This document shows positions 41,632 through 49,857 of a stretch of DNA of 64,000 nt, piece after piece. The DNA is from Woeseiaceae bacterium (GTDB lineage Bacteria; Pseudomonadota; Gammaproteobacteria; Steroidobacterales; Woeseiaceae). Both the position numbers and the translations under genes were made by a program. Where the stretch lies: contig JASJBB010000006.1 of the NCBI GenBank assembly GCA_030066735.1, positions 31,711-95,710 on the forward strand. Reading direction: 5' to 3'. Each line of letters starts with the position of its first letter. The stretch's first letter is position 1. Under the pieces are notes generated by a model that made no database searches, was not told the origin of the DNA, and saw only the letters and a program-made list of their open reading frames with translations.

Positions 41632-42987
41632 TCAATCCAGCGACCGTTCTACGCCGGGCGAGAAGGCGATGGGGATGACATAGCGGAAATTGAGCTGCAC
41701 GTAGCGATCGTCCAGCGGGGCGGCTTCCTCGGATACGCCAGGATTCCAGATTACCTCGATCTGGTGCAGCCCCGGTTCGAGGCCGGTTAGCGGCACGAGG
41801 CCGACCAGCCCGCGCATTCTCAGGTCGGCGCGCTCCGCAGGCGCAAAATCCCTTGTCGATACCGGCATGCCCTCAATGCTCACCGACCACAGCTGGCGGA
41901 GACAGTCGACTGTGTCCTCTGCTTCCTCGGCGCTGCCGCAGAGCTCATCGAGCACCAGGTTGTCGCGCAATGGCTGGTACGGCAGGAAGAGGCGAACGAA
42001 GCTGCCGCTTTGATTAAAGCTGTCCACGCGCGGCCACGCGCGGAACCGGTCGAGCGAACTGGGCATGTCCTCGTAGTGGGTGCTGCGCAGCCCTTCCTGG
42101 ACCCGCGCGCTGTCGAGATACGTGAACTCCGACGACAGCGTGAAGTTGCGCCACGCGGCCGCGCGAACATTGCCGAGCACGACGATGAAAATCACGCTCA
42201 GGATCAGCGCAACGAAAAAGACGACCGGTCGTGTATTGCTCTGCAGGGTAAGCTGGACGGGGAGCACGAGGCGCTGCGGGTAAGCGAGCCCGGCGATGCG
42301 CCGCAGGAACCGAACGAGCCCCGTGAAAAAGCGGCTGTCGCGCAGGCTGGGCATGCGCTTGGCGAGCTGCGCGTCCAGCAGGTATACGAGCATCGGTATG
42401 CCCATGAACAGCAGCAGGAGTACGAGCGCGCCTATGCCCATGCCGGCGTTGGTGAGGCCGAAACGCGCGCCGATGACCCCGGAGGCCACGAGAATGGCGA
42501 TCAGAATGGTGCCCAGCCAGAGAACGCTCAGGGTGAGCATGCTGATGACCGCGAACAGTGAGGATGCCAGCCGGTCCGTATTACGAATGACCGTATCGAG
42601 ATCCGGCAACGTGTCCCGGTAGTACTGGCGGCTCAGCGGGCCCAGGCCGGGCGTCTTGTTCCAGTTGATGCCGTCAGGGAATACCGTGCGCAGGCCGATC
42701 AGCCCCACCCAGTACGCGCGCGCCATCAGGTGCACGACGAAGCACGCAGCCAGCCCGTAACAGGTACCCGCGAGCAACGTGGTGCCGAGGGTGGTGGCGA
42801 TGGCCAAGCTCGTCGACAGGTGTGTGAAGTTGTCGGCAATGCGGTCGAACAGCCAACCGGGCAACGAGAACAACGCGAAGATCGTCAGGCTTGAAATGAT
42901 CAGTTCAAGCTCGTCGGTGCGATCGCGCAGCCGTTCCATCGCCTCCGAGTCGGCGTTCATGGTTGTGTCGTTCTGCTTATCGTTCAT
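41632..42987 (-). CDS. Multi-pass membrane protein of unknown function
   Basis: A 451-residue protein. An acidic start is followed by about five membrane segments between 30 and 285 (LIISSLTIFALFSLPGWLF, TTLGTTLLAGTCYGLAACFVVHLM, LFAVISMLTLSVLWLGTILIAILV, MGIGALVLLLLFMGIPMLVYLL, VVFFVALILSVIFIVVLG). A C-terminal extracytoplasmic domain of about 165 residues follows, rich in beta-like sequence (LHQIEVIWNPG, YVQLNFRYVIPIAF). I do not recognise a family. It may belong with the 85-residue gene just downstream. Confidence 0.68.
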   Translation of the reverse strand: MNDKQNDTTMNADSEAMERLRDRTDELELIISSLTIFALFSLPGWLFDRIADNFTHLSTSLAIATTLGTTLLAGTCYGLAACFVVHLMARAYWVGLIGLRTVFPDGINWNKTPGLGPLSRQYYRDTLPDLDTVIRNTDRLASSLFAVISMLTLSVLWLGTILIAILVASGVIGARFGLTNAGMGIGALVLLLLFMGIPMLVYLLDAQLAKRMPSLRDSRFFTGLVRFLRRIAGLAYPQRLVLPVQLTLQSNTRPVVFFVALILSVIFIVVLGNVRAAAWRNFTLSSEFTYLDSARVQEGLRSTHYEDMPSSLDRFRAWPRVDSFNQSGSFVRLFLPYQPLRDNLVLDELCGSAEEAEDTVDCLRQLWSVSIEGMPVSTRDFAPAERADLRMRGLVGLVPLTGLEPGLHQIEVIWNPGVSEEAAPLDDRYVQLNFRYVIPIAFSPGVERSLD

Positions 42988-43027
42988 CAGGGACTACCGT
43001 CTCCACAAAGGCGGGCGAACCGGGCAG

Positions 43028-43540
43028 CTAGTTGGTCCACAGTTCCGGGTGTTGCCACACGGGCGGGACGAGGAACTTCCCTTCGAGCGCCGCCATATCG
43101 GCCAGGTACAGCGACTGCCACGCGTCGGCCCATTGAGCCGGTATCGGGTAGGGCGGTTCGATCCGCTTCTCGGGCGCAAACCCCAGCCGTCCGTAGTAAG
43201 CAGGATCACCCAGCACGCACACAACCCCATATCCGGCCTCACCCAGCCGACGCAGACCATCATGCACCAGCGCGCTGCCCACTCCTTGTCGCTGGCAATC
43301 CGGCGTGACCGCCAACGGCGCGAGCAGCGCCACCCCGGCGTCGCTGCCATCTACGCGGCAGGCCGTAAAGATAACATTGCCAATGACCCGGTTATCGCCT
43401 GTCGCGACGAGCGACATCCTGATCGGCTTGTCTGCAAGCAATTCCGTGACCAGAGGAACGAGGTCTTCATCCGGAAAAGCATGCGGATACATCGCGAGTA
43501 TCGCGGCGTACTCCTCGCTCGTGCTATCCCGAATCTGCAC
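43028..43540 (-). CDS. GNAT family N-acetyltransferase (YhbS-like)
   Basis: A 170-residue acetyltransferase starting with GTG directly after the TAA of the ferritin-like gene. The acetyl-CoA loop appears as LAVTPDCQRQGVGSALVHDGLRRL (a Q-x-x-G-x-G/S pattern), followed by VVCVLGDPAYYGRLGF, typical of the YhbS group. The acceptor is unknown. No spacing from the upstream gene implies translational coupling, so it is probably the last gene of the pdsR-pdsS-ferritin operon. Confidence 0.88.
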   Translation of the reverse strand: MQIRDSTSEEYAAILAMYPHAFPDEDLVPLVTELLADKPIRMSLVATGDNRVIGNVIFTACRVDGSDAGVALLAPLAVTPDCQRQGVGSALVHDGLRRLGEAGYGVVCVLGDPAYYGRLGFAPEKRIEPPYPIPAQWADAWQSLYLADMAALEGKFLVPPVWQHPELWTN

Positions 43541-43828
43541 TTACTCGTGCGCGATCGGTTTGTCCGTAAACAGGAAGTCCTTCAGTTCCTTGTCGAACGT
43601 CGGATCCTTGCGTCGAATCCACTCGAGCACCATTGCGGCGTGTTCTTTCTCCTCGTCACGATTGTGCGCGAGTATCGCGCCGAGTTCCTTGTCCTTGCAG
43701 GCATCCACGCGCTGGTTGTACCAGTCGACAGCCTCGAGCTCTTCCATGAGCGACGTGATGGCGCGGTGCATGTCGCGCGTTTCGTCGGTTAGTTCCTCGA
43801 TCGGTTCGTGGTAACCCTCATTCGCCAT
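43541..43828 (-). CDS. Encapsulated-ferritin-like protein (EncFtn family) without a targeting tail
   Basis: A 95-residue two-helix protein closely matching encapsulin-associated ferritins (EncFtn, as in Rhodospirillum rubrum): MEELEAVDWYNQRVDA and LAHNRDEEKEHAAMVLEWIRRKDP. The expected iron ligands are present: Glu30, and Glu60 and His63 in the EKEH box. EncFtn oxidises iron at a dimer interface and normally delivers it into an encapsulin shell, reached through a C-terminal peptide. Here the protein stops at LFTDKPIAHE with no such tail, and no shell gene is in the window. Its start overlaps the pdsS stop by 11 bp with GGAGA before the ATG, so it is coupled to the sortase-system kinase. Confidence 0.88.
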   Translation of the reverse strand: MANEGYHEPIEELTDETRDMHRAITSLMEELEAVDWYNQRVDACKDKELGAILAHNRDEEKEHAAMVLEWIRRKDPTFDKELKDFLFTDKPIAHE

Positions 43829-45860
43829 GATGTTCTCCCGGTAAGGTGACGACGACGATAACGCCGCCGTCGATATTATCTGCGTCTATTCTACCGCCGT
43901 GGCCTTCGGCGATAAGCCTTGCGACATATAGTCCCAGCCCGAGGTGCTTGTTGTCCTTGCCGGGCCGCATCGACACCATCGAGTCGAACATCCGGAAACG
44001 CATGCGTTCGGGCAGCGGCGGACCGGGATTGCTCACACCGAGCCGCAGCAGGCCGTCATCGCGGCCGAGTGTGATGCCCACGGTGTCGCCCTCGCCGCTG
44101 AAACCCACCGCGTTGTCGACGAGCTTGTCGAGCATCTGGATCAGGAGCTCCGGCGAGCCGGACATCGGGGCCGCTTCGAGTTCCGTCTCAAGGCAGAATT
44201 CCCGTTGCGGGTAGACATCGCGGTACGCGGCAACGGTGGATTCGAGCACGGCGCGCAGGTCGAAAGCTTCGGGTTCCGCGTTCGCCATCAGCTCCTCGAC
44301 CCGGCTGGCCTCGCTCATCGCGGTCAGGATGCGCCGCAGCCGGTCGGCGCCGTCGCGGGCCCGCGCCGCGTAACCGGCGGAGGCTTCGTTGAGCGGCTCG
44401 TGTTCGAGGTTTTCGAGCGACGAAGTAACAATGGCGAGCGGCGTGCGCAACTCATGCGAGAGCTTCGACGCCAGCGAGCGCAGATACTCGTTGTAGTCAC
44501 CGAGCTGGCGCAGAACGTGCGAGAAGCTGCGCGACAAATCGCCGACCTCGTCGCCCGCTGCCGCACTCGGCAGCTCCCGGCGCAGTTCGTCGCCCTCGAC
44601 GGCGTCTTCGGCGGCAACGCTGAGGCGCCGGATCCGCCTCGACAACCAGGTTGCGTACCCCAGCAGCGCCGCGGCCACGAGCAGGGTCGCGATCAGCGTC
44701 ACGTTCATCAGGCGGACGAGCCCCTGGTTGCGAAGGCTCAGGATCGCGTCGGTGCTCTGCTGCAGCATGAAGGCGCCGATGACCGCGCCGTCGGCCACGA
44801 CCGGCTGCGCGACGGCGACGACTGCCCGGTCACTGTCCGGGCTGCGGAACCACCCTGCGGAGGCTTCCCCGCCAAGCGCCTGCGCTACGTAATCGCGCCG
44901 CTCCCTTCCGCTGGGGTCGGGTTCGGCAAGACGCGCCGCGGCGGCGGTCTCGACCAAGGCGTCATAGGCGACGCGCAGCCAGCGCGATCCCACGGTTTCG
45001 CGCGCTCCTGCATCGTCCTGCATGTTGTCACTCAATGCGATGCGCCAGCCGGACACGTCGGTCACGATCAGGCGCATGCCCACCTGGGTCAGGTTGGCCG
45101 CTGTCGCCGCGAGGTCCGGCGCGACGGTAACGAACGGACCCGGCTTGCGCGAGGTGAAGCTCGTGCTGCGGGCCGGCTCCGCGAGCGCGTCGGTCGTGTT
45201 GCTCACGATTACGCCGATATGGGTGCCCAGTTTGCTCATCGGAACCCGCGCCTCGACCTGGTAGCCCGACGCTGTGTCCTGCCACGCGGCGATGATGGCC
45301 GGGTCCGGGCGGATGCCGTACTCGTTGTTGCGCACAGGGATGATCGGTCCCGGCGCCTCCGCCGCAAATACGATCTCTTCGCTGAGGTACAGCGGGCTCG
45401 TGTTGATCAGGCTCACGGCGTCGAAAAACGTCGGGCCGCTGGCCGGCGTGCGCGAGCCGGGCTGCGCATAGACAATGTTGCGGTCGCGAACTTCGACGTA
45501 CAGGAACGCCGATTCGCCGGCGACGCCAACCGCGAAATAGATCGGTCCGTCCACGCCCCGCAGATCGCGCAGCGATTCGCGCTCGAGCCCCCAGTCATGA
45601 AAATACCCGTCGACCTCGGGCTGGTTATCGAGCGGGTGGCCGTACAGCTGGTCGGCCACGGTCTCGTCGCCGCGCGGGCCGTGCGGGAACTCCTCGGGAT
45701 ACTGTGCGAGCGAATCGGCAATGGCCTGCGCCGTGCCCGCCAGCATCTGCTGCTGGCCGACGCGCAGCGCCGACTCGGTCTCATGGATGAACTGGTAGCC
45801 GGCCCAGGGCAGCACGAGAGTCAGCAGACTCACGAGCAGCAGCTGGCGCTTGAGAGTCAT
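43818..45860 (-). CDS. pdsS: Proteobacterial dedicated sortase system histidine kinase
   Basis: A 680-residue membrane sensor kinase. The first membrane segment is near 5-22 (LLLVSLLTLVLPWAGYQF). The extracytoplasmic part includes a region (about 82-250) that resembles CBM9/DOMON-type domains: VDGYFHDWGLE, AFLYVEVRDRNIVYAQPG, GYQVEARVPMSKLGTHIG. The second membrane segment is near 390-410, followed by a HAMP-like region. HisKA has His469 in KLSHELRTPLA; the ATPase domain has DKLVDNAVGFS and LGLGLYVARLIAEGHGG. Neighbourhood and layout fit the kinase of the class GN sortase system. It overlaps pdsR by 4 bp and the ferritin-like gene by 11 bp. Confidence 0.9.
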   Translation of the reverse strand: MTLKRQLLLVSLLTLVLPWAGYQFIHETESALRVGQQQMLAGTAQAIADSLAQYPEEFPHGPRGDETVADQLYGHPLDNQPEVDGYFHDWGLERESLRDLRGVDGPIYFAVGVAGESAFLYVEVRDRNIVYAQPGSRTPASGPTFFDAVSLINTSPLYLSEEIVFAAEAPGPIIPVRNNEYGIRPDPAIIAAWQDTASGYQVEARVPMSKLGTHIGVIVSNTTDALAEPARSTSFTSRKPGPFVTVAPDLAATAANLTQVGMRLIVTDVSGWRIALSDNMQDDAGARETVGSRWLRVAYDALVETAAAARLAEPDPSGRERRDYVAQALGGEASAGWFRSPDSDRAVVAVAQPVVADGAVIGAFMLQQSTDAILSLRNQGLVRLMNVTLIATLLVAAALLGYATWLSRRIRRLSVAAEDAVEGDELRRELPSAAAGDEVGDLSRSFSHVLRQLGDYNEYLRSLASKLSHELRTPLAIVTSSLENLEHEPLNEASAGYAARARDGADRLRRILTAMSEASRVEELMANAEPEAFDLRAVLESTVAAYRDVYPQREFCLETELEAAPMSGSPELLIQMLDKLVDNAVGFSGEGDTVGITLGRDDGLLRLGVSNPGPPLPERMRFRMFDSMVSMRPGKDNKHLGLGLYVARLIAEGHGGRIDADNIDGGVIVVVTLPGEHHGE

Positions 45861-46546
45861 GCCAGCCAGCGATAGCCCATGCCGTACACGGTTTCGATCG
45901 CGTTGAAGTCCGGATCGATCGCGACGAACTTGCGACGGATGCGTTTGATGTGCGACGTGATCGTGTTGTCGTCGAGCACGGCCTGCGCGGCATCCATGAG
46001 TTGCTGGCGGTTCTTGACGTGGCCCGGATAGCGCGCCATCGCGTGCACGAGCCAGAACTCGGTCAACGTGAGACTGACGGGCTGGTCCTGCCAGCGGATC
46101 GTCATGCGGTCGGTGTCGATCTCGAGGTCGCCGCGCACAATGCGGCCGTCGCCCGACTGCGGCTGCTGGATCGCATCGAGGCGCCGGAACAGGGCGGCGA
46201 TGCGCGCCATCAGGTGCGGCAGGCTGATGTCTTTGGTGAGGTAGTCGTCGGCGCCGAGCCGCAGTCCCGACACGGCGTCGAACTCACTGTCGCGCGCGGT
46301 CAGGAAGATGATCGGCAGGTCCGCCGAGCGGGACCGCAGCTCGCGGCACAGCTCGAAGCCGCCTTCGACGTCGTCCTTGAGGTTGATATCGATGACGACA
46401 AGATCCGGCAGTCGCACGTCGAATGCCTGCAAGGCGTCATTGCGCGCCTCGAAAGCCTCGACCGCATAGCCTTCGCGTTCGAACGCATCCGCGTAGTTCG
46501 CGCGGATGGCCGCTTCGTCTTCGACGATCGCAATCTTCCTGGCCAT
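45857..46546 (-). CDS. pdsR: Proteobacterial dedicated sortase system response regulator
   Basis: A 229-residue OmpR/PhoB-type regulator. The receiver domain (IAIVEDEAAIRANYADAFEREGY, phospho-acceptor Asp in VVIDINLKDDVEGG, FLTARDSEFDAV, GADDYLTKDIS) precedes a winged helix (LTLTEFWLVHAMARYPGHVKNRQQL, SHIKRIRRKFVAID, IETVYGMGYRWLA). The frame is open six codons further up; the second Met (MARKIAIVEDE) is the better start. It is divergent from the sortase-target gene across 101 bp, so it may control both directions. I saw no convincing direct repeats in that gap. Confidence 0.92.
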   Translation of the reverse strand: MARKIAIVEDEAAIRANYADAFEREGYAVEAFEARNDALQAFDVRLPDLVVIDINLKDDVEGGFELCRELRSRSADLPIIFLTARDSEFDAVSGLRLGADDYLTKDISLPHLMARIAALFRRLDAIQQPQSGDGRIVRGDLEIDTDRMTIRWQDQPVSLTLTEFWLVHAMARYPGHVKNRQQLMDAAQAVLDDNTITSHIKRIRRKFVAIDPDFNAIETVYGMGYRWLA

Positions 46547-46647
46547 CGCCACAATTTGCCACATTACGCCGGTGCATTGCCATGCCGCCGGCCGCGCTCC
46601 GGCGCTTTGCCTTGCTGATATTGAACGTGACCAGCAAGGAGACCGTC

Positions 46648-48696
46648 ATGCCCAGTTACAAACCGCTCGCCTGGACCCTGTTCCTGATCGCCACGCTGTT
46701 GTTCCGCCCGGCGTCGGCCAACGGACCCACGCCGGACGAGATGCAGACCGGCAGCTTGCTGATGCGGATGGCAGACGGCTACGAGACGGCGGCCCTGCTC
46801 AACACGAACGTCAACATCACGGTGAACGGTCTGGTTGCGCGGGTGTCGGTCATGCAGGAGTTTCGCAACGACGGCAGTGAGTGGGTTGAAGGCATCTACG
46901 TCTTCCCGCTGCCCGATGAGGCCGCCGTCGACCATATGCGGCTCTATGTCGGGGATCGGTTCATCGAGGGAGAGATTCGCGAGAAAGAACAGGCCCGCAA
47001 GGAATACGAACAGGCGAAGCAGGAAGGCAAGAAGACGAGCCTCGTCGAACAGCAGCGAGCCAACCTGTTCACGACGTCGGTGGCCAACATCGCGCCCGGT
47101 GAGATGGTCATCGTCGAGATCGAGTACCTCGAGACCGTGCGTTACGACGACGGCACCTTCAGCCTGCGCTTCCCCATGACGCTGACGCCGCGCTACATCC
47201 CGGGCGAGGCGCTGACCGACCGGCAGGGCAACGGCTGGTCGCCGGACACGACGCTGGTCGCCGACGCGTCGCTGATTACCCCGCCCATGATCGGCGCCTC
47301 GAGCAGCCACAAGGTTTCGCTGCAGGCGCGCATTAACGCCGGCATGCGGCTGGAGATTATTGCCAGCCGCTACCACCCGGTTAACGTTGCCGAGGCGAGC
47401 AGTCACTACACGGTCTCGCTCGCTGGCGGACGCGTGGCCATGGATCACGACTTCGAATTGCTGTGGCGCCCGGTGCCGTCCACGGCGCCGCGCGGCATGG
47501 TGTTCGCTGAAACGGTGAGTGGCGAGCCGCACTACCTGCTGATGGTCATGCCGCCCGACGACGGCACGGTGTCGTCGCGCATGCCTCGCGAGATGATCTT
47601 CGTCATCGACACCTCGGGATCGATGCACGGCGTGTCGATCAGGCAGGCGAAAGAGGCGCTGCAACGCGCGCTCAATGGTCTGCAGCCCAACGACCGCTTC
47701 AACGTCATCGAATTCAACAACCACCCGACGCCAGTGTTCGCCGAGAGCATGCCGGCGAACGGCAACAACGTTGCCATGGCGCAGGCGTTCGTCAACCGGC
47801 TGCGCGCGAACGGCGGCACCGAGATGGACCCGGCGCTGCAGTTCGCACTGCGCGCGCCGCCGCCGCACGGTTATCTGCGCCAGGTCATCTTCATCACGGA
47901 CGGTGCGGTCGGTAACGAAGAGGGGCTCTTCAAGTTGATTGAAGCGCGTCTCGGCGATGCCCGGCTGTTCACGGTCGGGATCGGGTCGGCGCCCAACAGC
48001 TGGTTCATGCGCAAAGCCGCCGAGGCCGGCCGCGGCACGTTTACGACCATCAGCGCATTGCATGAAGTCGCCGAGAAGATGGACCGGCTGTTTCGCAAGC
48101 TCGAGAACCCTCAGCTCACCAACATCGAGCTGCAGTGGCCGAGCGGCGCCGCCGTCGAGAGCTTCCCGGCGATCGTTCCGGACCTGTACCTCGGCGAACC
48201 GGTCGCGGTGCGCGTAAAGGCGTCGAGCGAATTTCTTCCCGGCGCCGCGCTGCGAATCGTCGGCAACTCGATCGCCGGCACGTGGACGGCCGATGTGTCA
48301 CTGGCCCTTGGCGCGCAAAGTCCCGGTGTTGCCGCACTGTGGGCCAGGGCCCGGATTGCGGACCTGTTCGACCAGCAGCGCCGCGGCGCCGACGAGGGAG
48401 CCATCCGGGATGCGGTGGTCCGGACGGCGCTCATGCATCATCTCGTCAGCAAATACACGAGCCTGGTCGCCGTCGACAAGACGCCGGCCCGCCCGGCGGG
48501 CGAACTGCTGGCTCGCGAGCAGGTGCCTAACCTGACGGCCCACGGCCAGAGCGCACGCGCGATCTTCGGCTTGCCCGCAACCGCAACCATGGGGCCGGAA
48601 ACTCGCCGCCGCGGCCTGCTGATGGTGCTGGCGACGCTGCTCATGATGGCGATGTCGGCCTGGTACCGGAGGGTGACCCGTGGCACGCCGCGCTAG
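46648..48696 (+). CDS. Marine proteobacterial sortase target protein (VIT and VWA domains)
   Basis: A 682-residue exported protein. The signal is LFLIATLLFRPASANG. A VIT domain follows (about 30-165: NVNITVNGLVARVSVMQEFRN, KEQARKEYEQAKQEGKKTSLVEQQRANLF). The VWA domain (about 315-490) has a complete MIDAS: D321-x-S323-x-S325, T391 and D418. The C-terminal sorting signal is LPATA at 642-646, then RRR, a hydrophobic helix (GLLMVLATLLMMAMSAW) and a basic tail. It should be cut and attached or released by the adjacent sortase. The ATG is chosen because AAGGAGA lies six bases upstream and it gives a signal peptide; the frame is open further up. It overlaps the sortase gene by 17 bp. Confidence 0.94.
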   Translation: MPSYKPLAWTLFLIATLLFRPASANGPTPDEMQTGSLLMRMADGYETAALLNTNVNITVNGLVARVSVMQEFRNDGSEWVEGIYVFPLPDEAAVDHMRLYVGDRFIEGEIREKEQARKEYEQAKQEGKKTSLVEQQRANLFTTSVANIAPGEMVIVEIEYLETVRYDDGTFSLRFPMTLTPRYIPGEALTDRQGNGWSPDTTLVADASLITPPMIGASSSHKVSLQARINAGMRLEIIASRYHPVNVAEASSHYTVSLAGGRVAMDHDFELLWRPVPSTAPRGMVFAETVSGEPHYLLMVMPPDDGTVSSRMPREMIFVIDTSGSMHGVSIRQAKEALQRALNGLQPNDRFNVIEFNNHPTPVFAESMPANGNNVAMAQAFVNRLRANGGTEMDPALQFALRAPPPHGYLRQVIFITDGAVGNEEGLFKLIEARLGDARLFTVGIGSAPNSWFMRKAAEAGRGTFTTISALHEVAEKMDRLFRKLENPQLTNIELQWPSGAAVESFPAIVPDLYLGEPVAVRVKASSEFLPGAALRIVGNSIAGTWTADVSLALGAQSPGVAALWARARIADLFDQQRRGADEGAIRDAVVRTALMHHLVSKYTSLVAVDKTPARPAGELLAREQVPNLTAHGQSARAIFGLPATATMGPETRRRGLLMVLATLLMMAMSAWYRRVTRGTPR

Positions 48697-49261
48697 GTTA
48701 CTGGGAAACGTCGTCATGGCCTGCCTGCTCTGTCTCGGTTTCTGGCAACTCGGCCAGGGCGCGTACATCCCGGCCAAGGCCTGGCTTGCGCAGGAGCTGA
48801 TGCAGCGCGCGTGGCAGCGGGCCGACGAGGACGACGATCGCCAGGCTCCGTGGCCCTGGGCCGACACCTGGCCGGTTGCCCGGCTCAGCGCCAACGCCGG
48901 GGAGGTCGACCTGATCGTGCTCGCGGGCGGCTCGGGACGCACGCTGGCATTCGGTCCCGGGCACCTTAGCGCCAGCGCACTGCCGGGCGACATGGGCAAC
49001 AGCGTCATCGCCGGACACCGCGATACGCATTTCGCCTTTCTGCGCGACGTCCAGATGGGCGATACGCTGGTCGTCGAACGATTCAGCGGGCGCAGGTACC
49101 TGTACAAGGTGATCGGCATCGACGTCGTCGATTCCCGCCGCGGCAGCCTGCTGCTGGATACCGACACGCCCGTGCTGACGCTGGTGACCTGCTATCCGTT
49201 CGACGCTGAGGAGGCGGGCGGACCGATGCGGTACGTGGTGACGGCGCGGCAGGTGTACTAG
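48680..49261 (+). CDS. Class GN (Gram-negative) sortase
   Basis: A 193-residue transpeptidase starting with GTG inside the 3' end of its target gene. One N-terminal membrane anchor (LLGNVVMACLLCLGFWQLG) precedes the sortase beta-barrel. The catalytic triad is intact: His113 in VIAGHRDTHFAF, Cys171 in TLVTCYPF and Arg184 in MRYVV. Class GN sortases occur in marine proteobacteria with a single dedicated VIT/VWA substrate and a two-component system, exactly the set seen here. What the product is attached to in a Gram-negative envelope is not known. Its 3' end overlaps the Nudix gene by 4 bp. Confidence 0.94.
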   Translation: MARRARLLGNVVMACLLCLGFWQLGQGAYIPAKAWLAQELMQRAWQRADEDDDRQAPWPWADTWPVARLSANAGEVDLIVLAGGSGRTLAFGPGHLSASALPGDMGNSVIAGHRDTHFAFLRDVQMGDTLVVERFSGRRYLYKVIGIDVVDSRRGSLLLDTDTPVLTLVTCYPFDAEEAGGPMRYVVTARQVY

Positions 49262-49785
49262 TCGGGGAGTTTGAGGCGCAGCAGCGCGGCGACGCTGATC
49301 GCGTCGGTGATCTCGCCACGCCGCACCATTGCAAGCGCTTCGCCGAGCGGCAGTTTTCTTACCTCGAGGTCCTCGGTCTCTTCGAACGCCGTTTCGCCCG
49401 CGGTGAGTTGCCTCGCCACGAAGACGATACCGCTTTCGTCGGTAATGGAGTTGCTCGTGTGCAGGCGCATCAGCTCGGTCCATTCGCCGGCCGTCAGCCC
49501 GGTCTCTTCCCTGAGTTCGCGCTTTGCCGCATCGAGCGGTTCCTCGTCGAGCGGCGCCCCGCCCATCGGCAGTTCCCACGACCACTCACCCAGGGTGTAG
49601 CGGCTCTGCCCGACAAGCCAGGTGTTGCCGTCGTCGTCGAGTGGCAGGATGGCGACCGCCCGGTTCTTGAAGTGAACATGGCCGTAGAGATTGCGGCCGC
49701 CGCCCGGGTTGATGACCTCGTCCTCGCGCAGGGCCATCCAGTCATTCTCCCAGACGGTGCGTGACGAAAGCTGTTTCCATCCCAT
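49258..49785 (-). CDS. Nudix hydrolase
   Basis: A 175-residue protein with a full Nudix box (G-x5-E-x7-REL-x-EE-x-GL, running from GGAPLDEE to REETGL near 75-98). The N-terminal part (VWENDWMALREDEVINPGG, HVHFKNRAVAILPLDDDGN) is of the ADP-ribose pyrophosphatase type, so ADP-ribose or a similar nucleotide sugar is a likely substrate; that is family-level inference. It lies tail to tail with the sortase gene and divergent from a MATE gene. No functional link to the sortase module is evident. Confidence 0.9.
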   Translation of the reverse strand: MGWKQLSSRTVWENDWMALREDEVINPGGGRNLYGHVHFKNRAVAILPLDDDGNTWLVGQSRYTLGEWSWELPMGGAPLDEEPLDAAKRELREETGLTAGEWTELMRLHTSNSITDESGIVFVARQLTAGETAFEETEDLEVRKLPLGEALAMVRRGEITDAISVAALLRLKLPD

Positions 49786-49857
49786 GGCGTTGACTCCGGA
49801 ACCCGCGACCGGGCGATGATACCCTAGGCGTCTTTTTTGACCCCCGCCAAAGGCATC

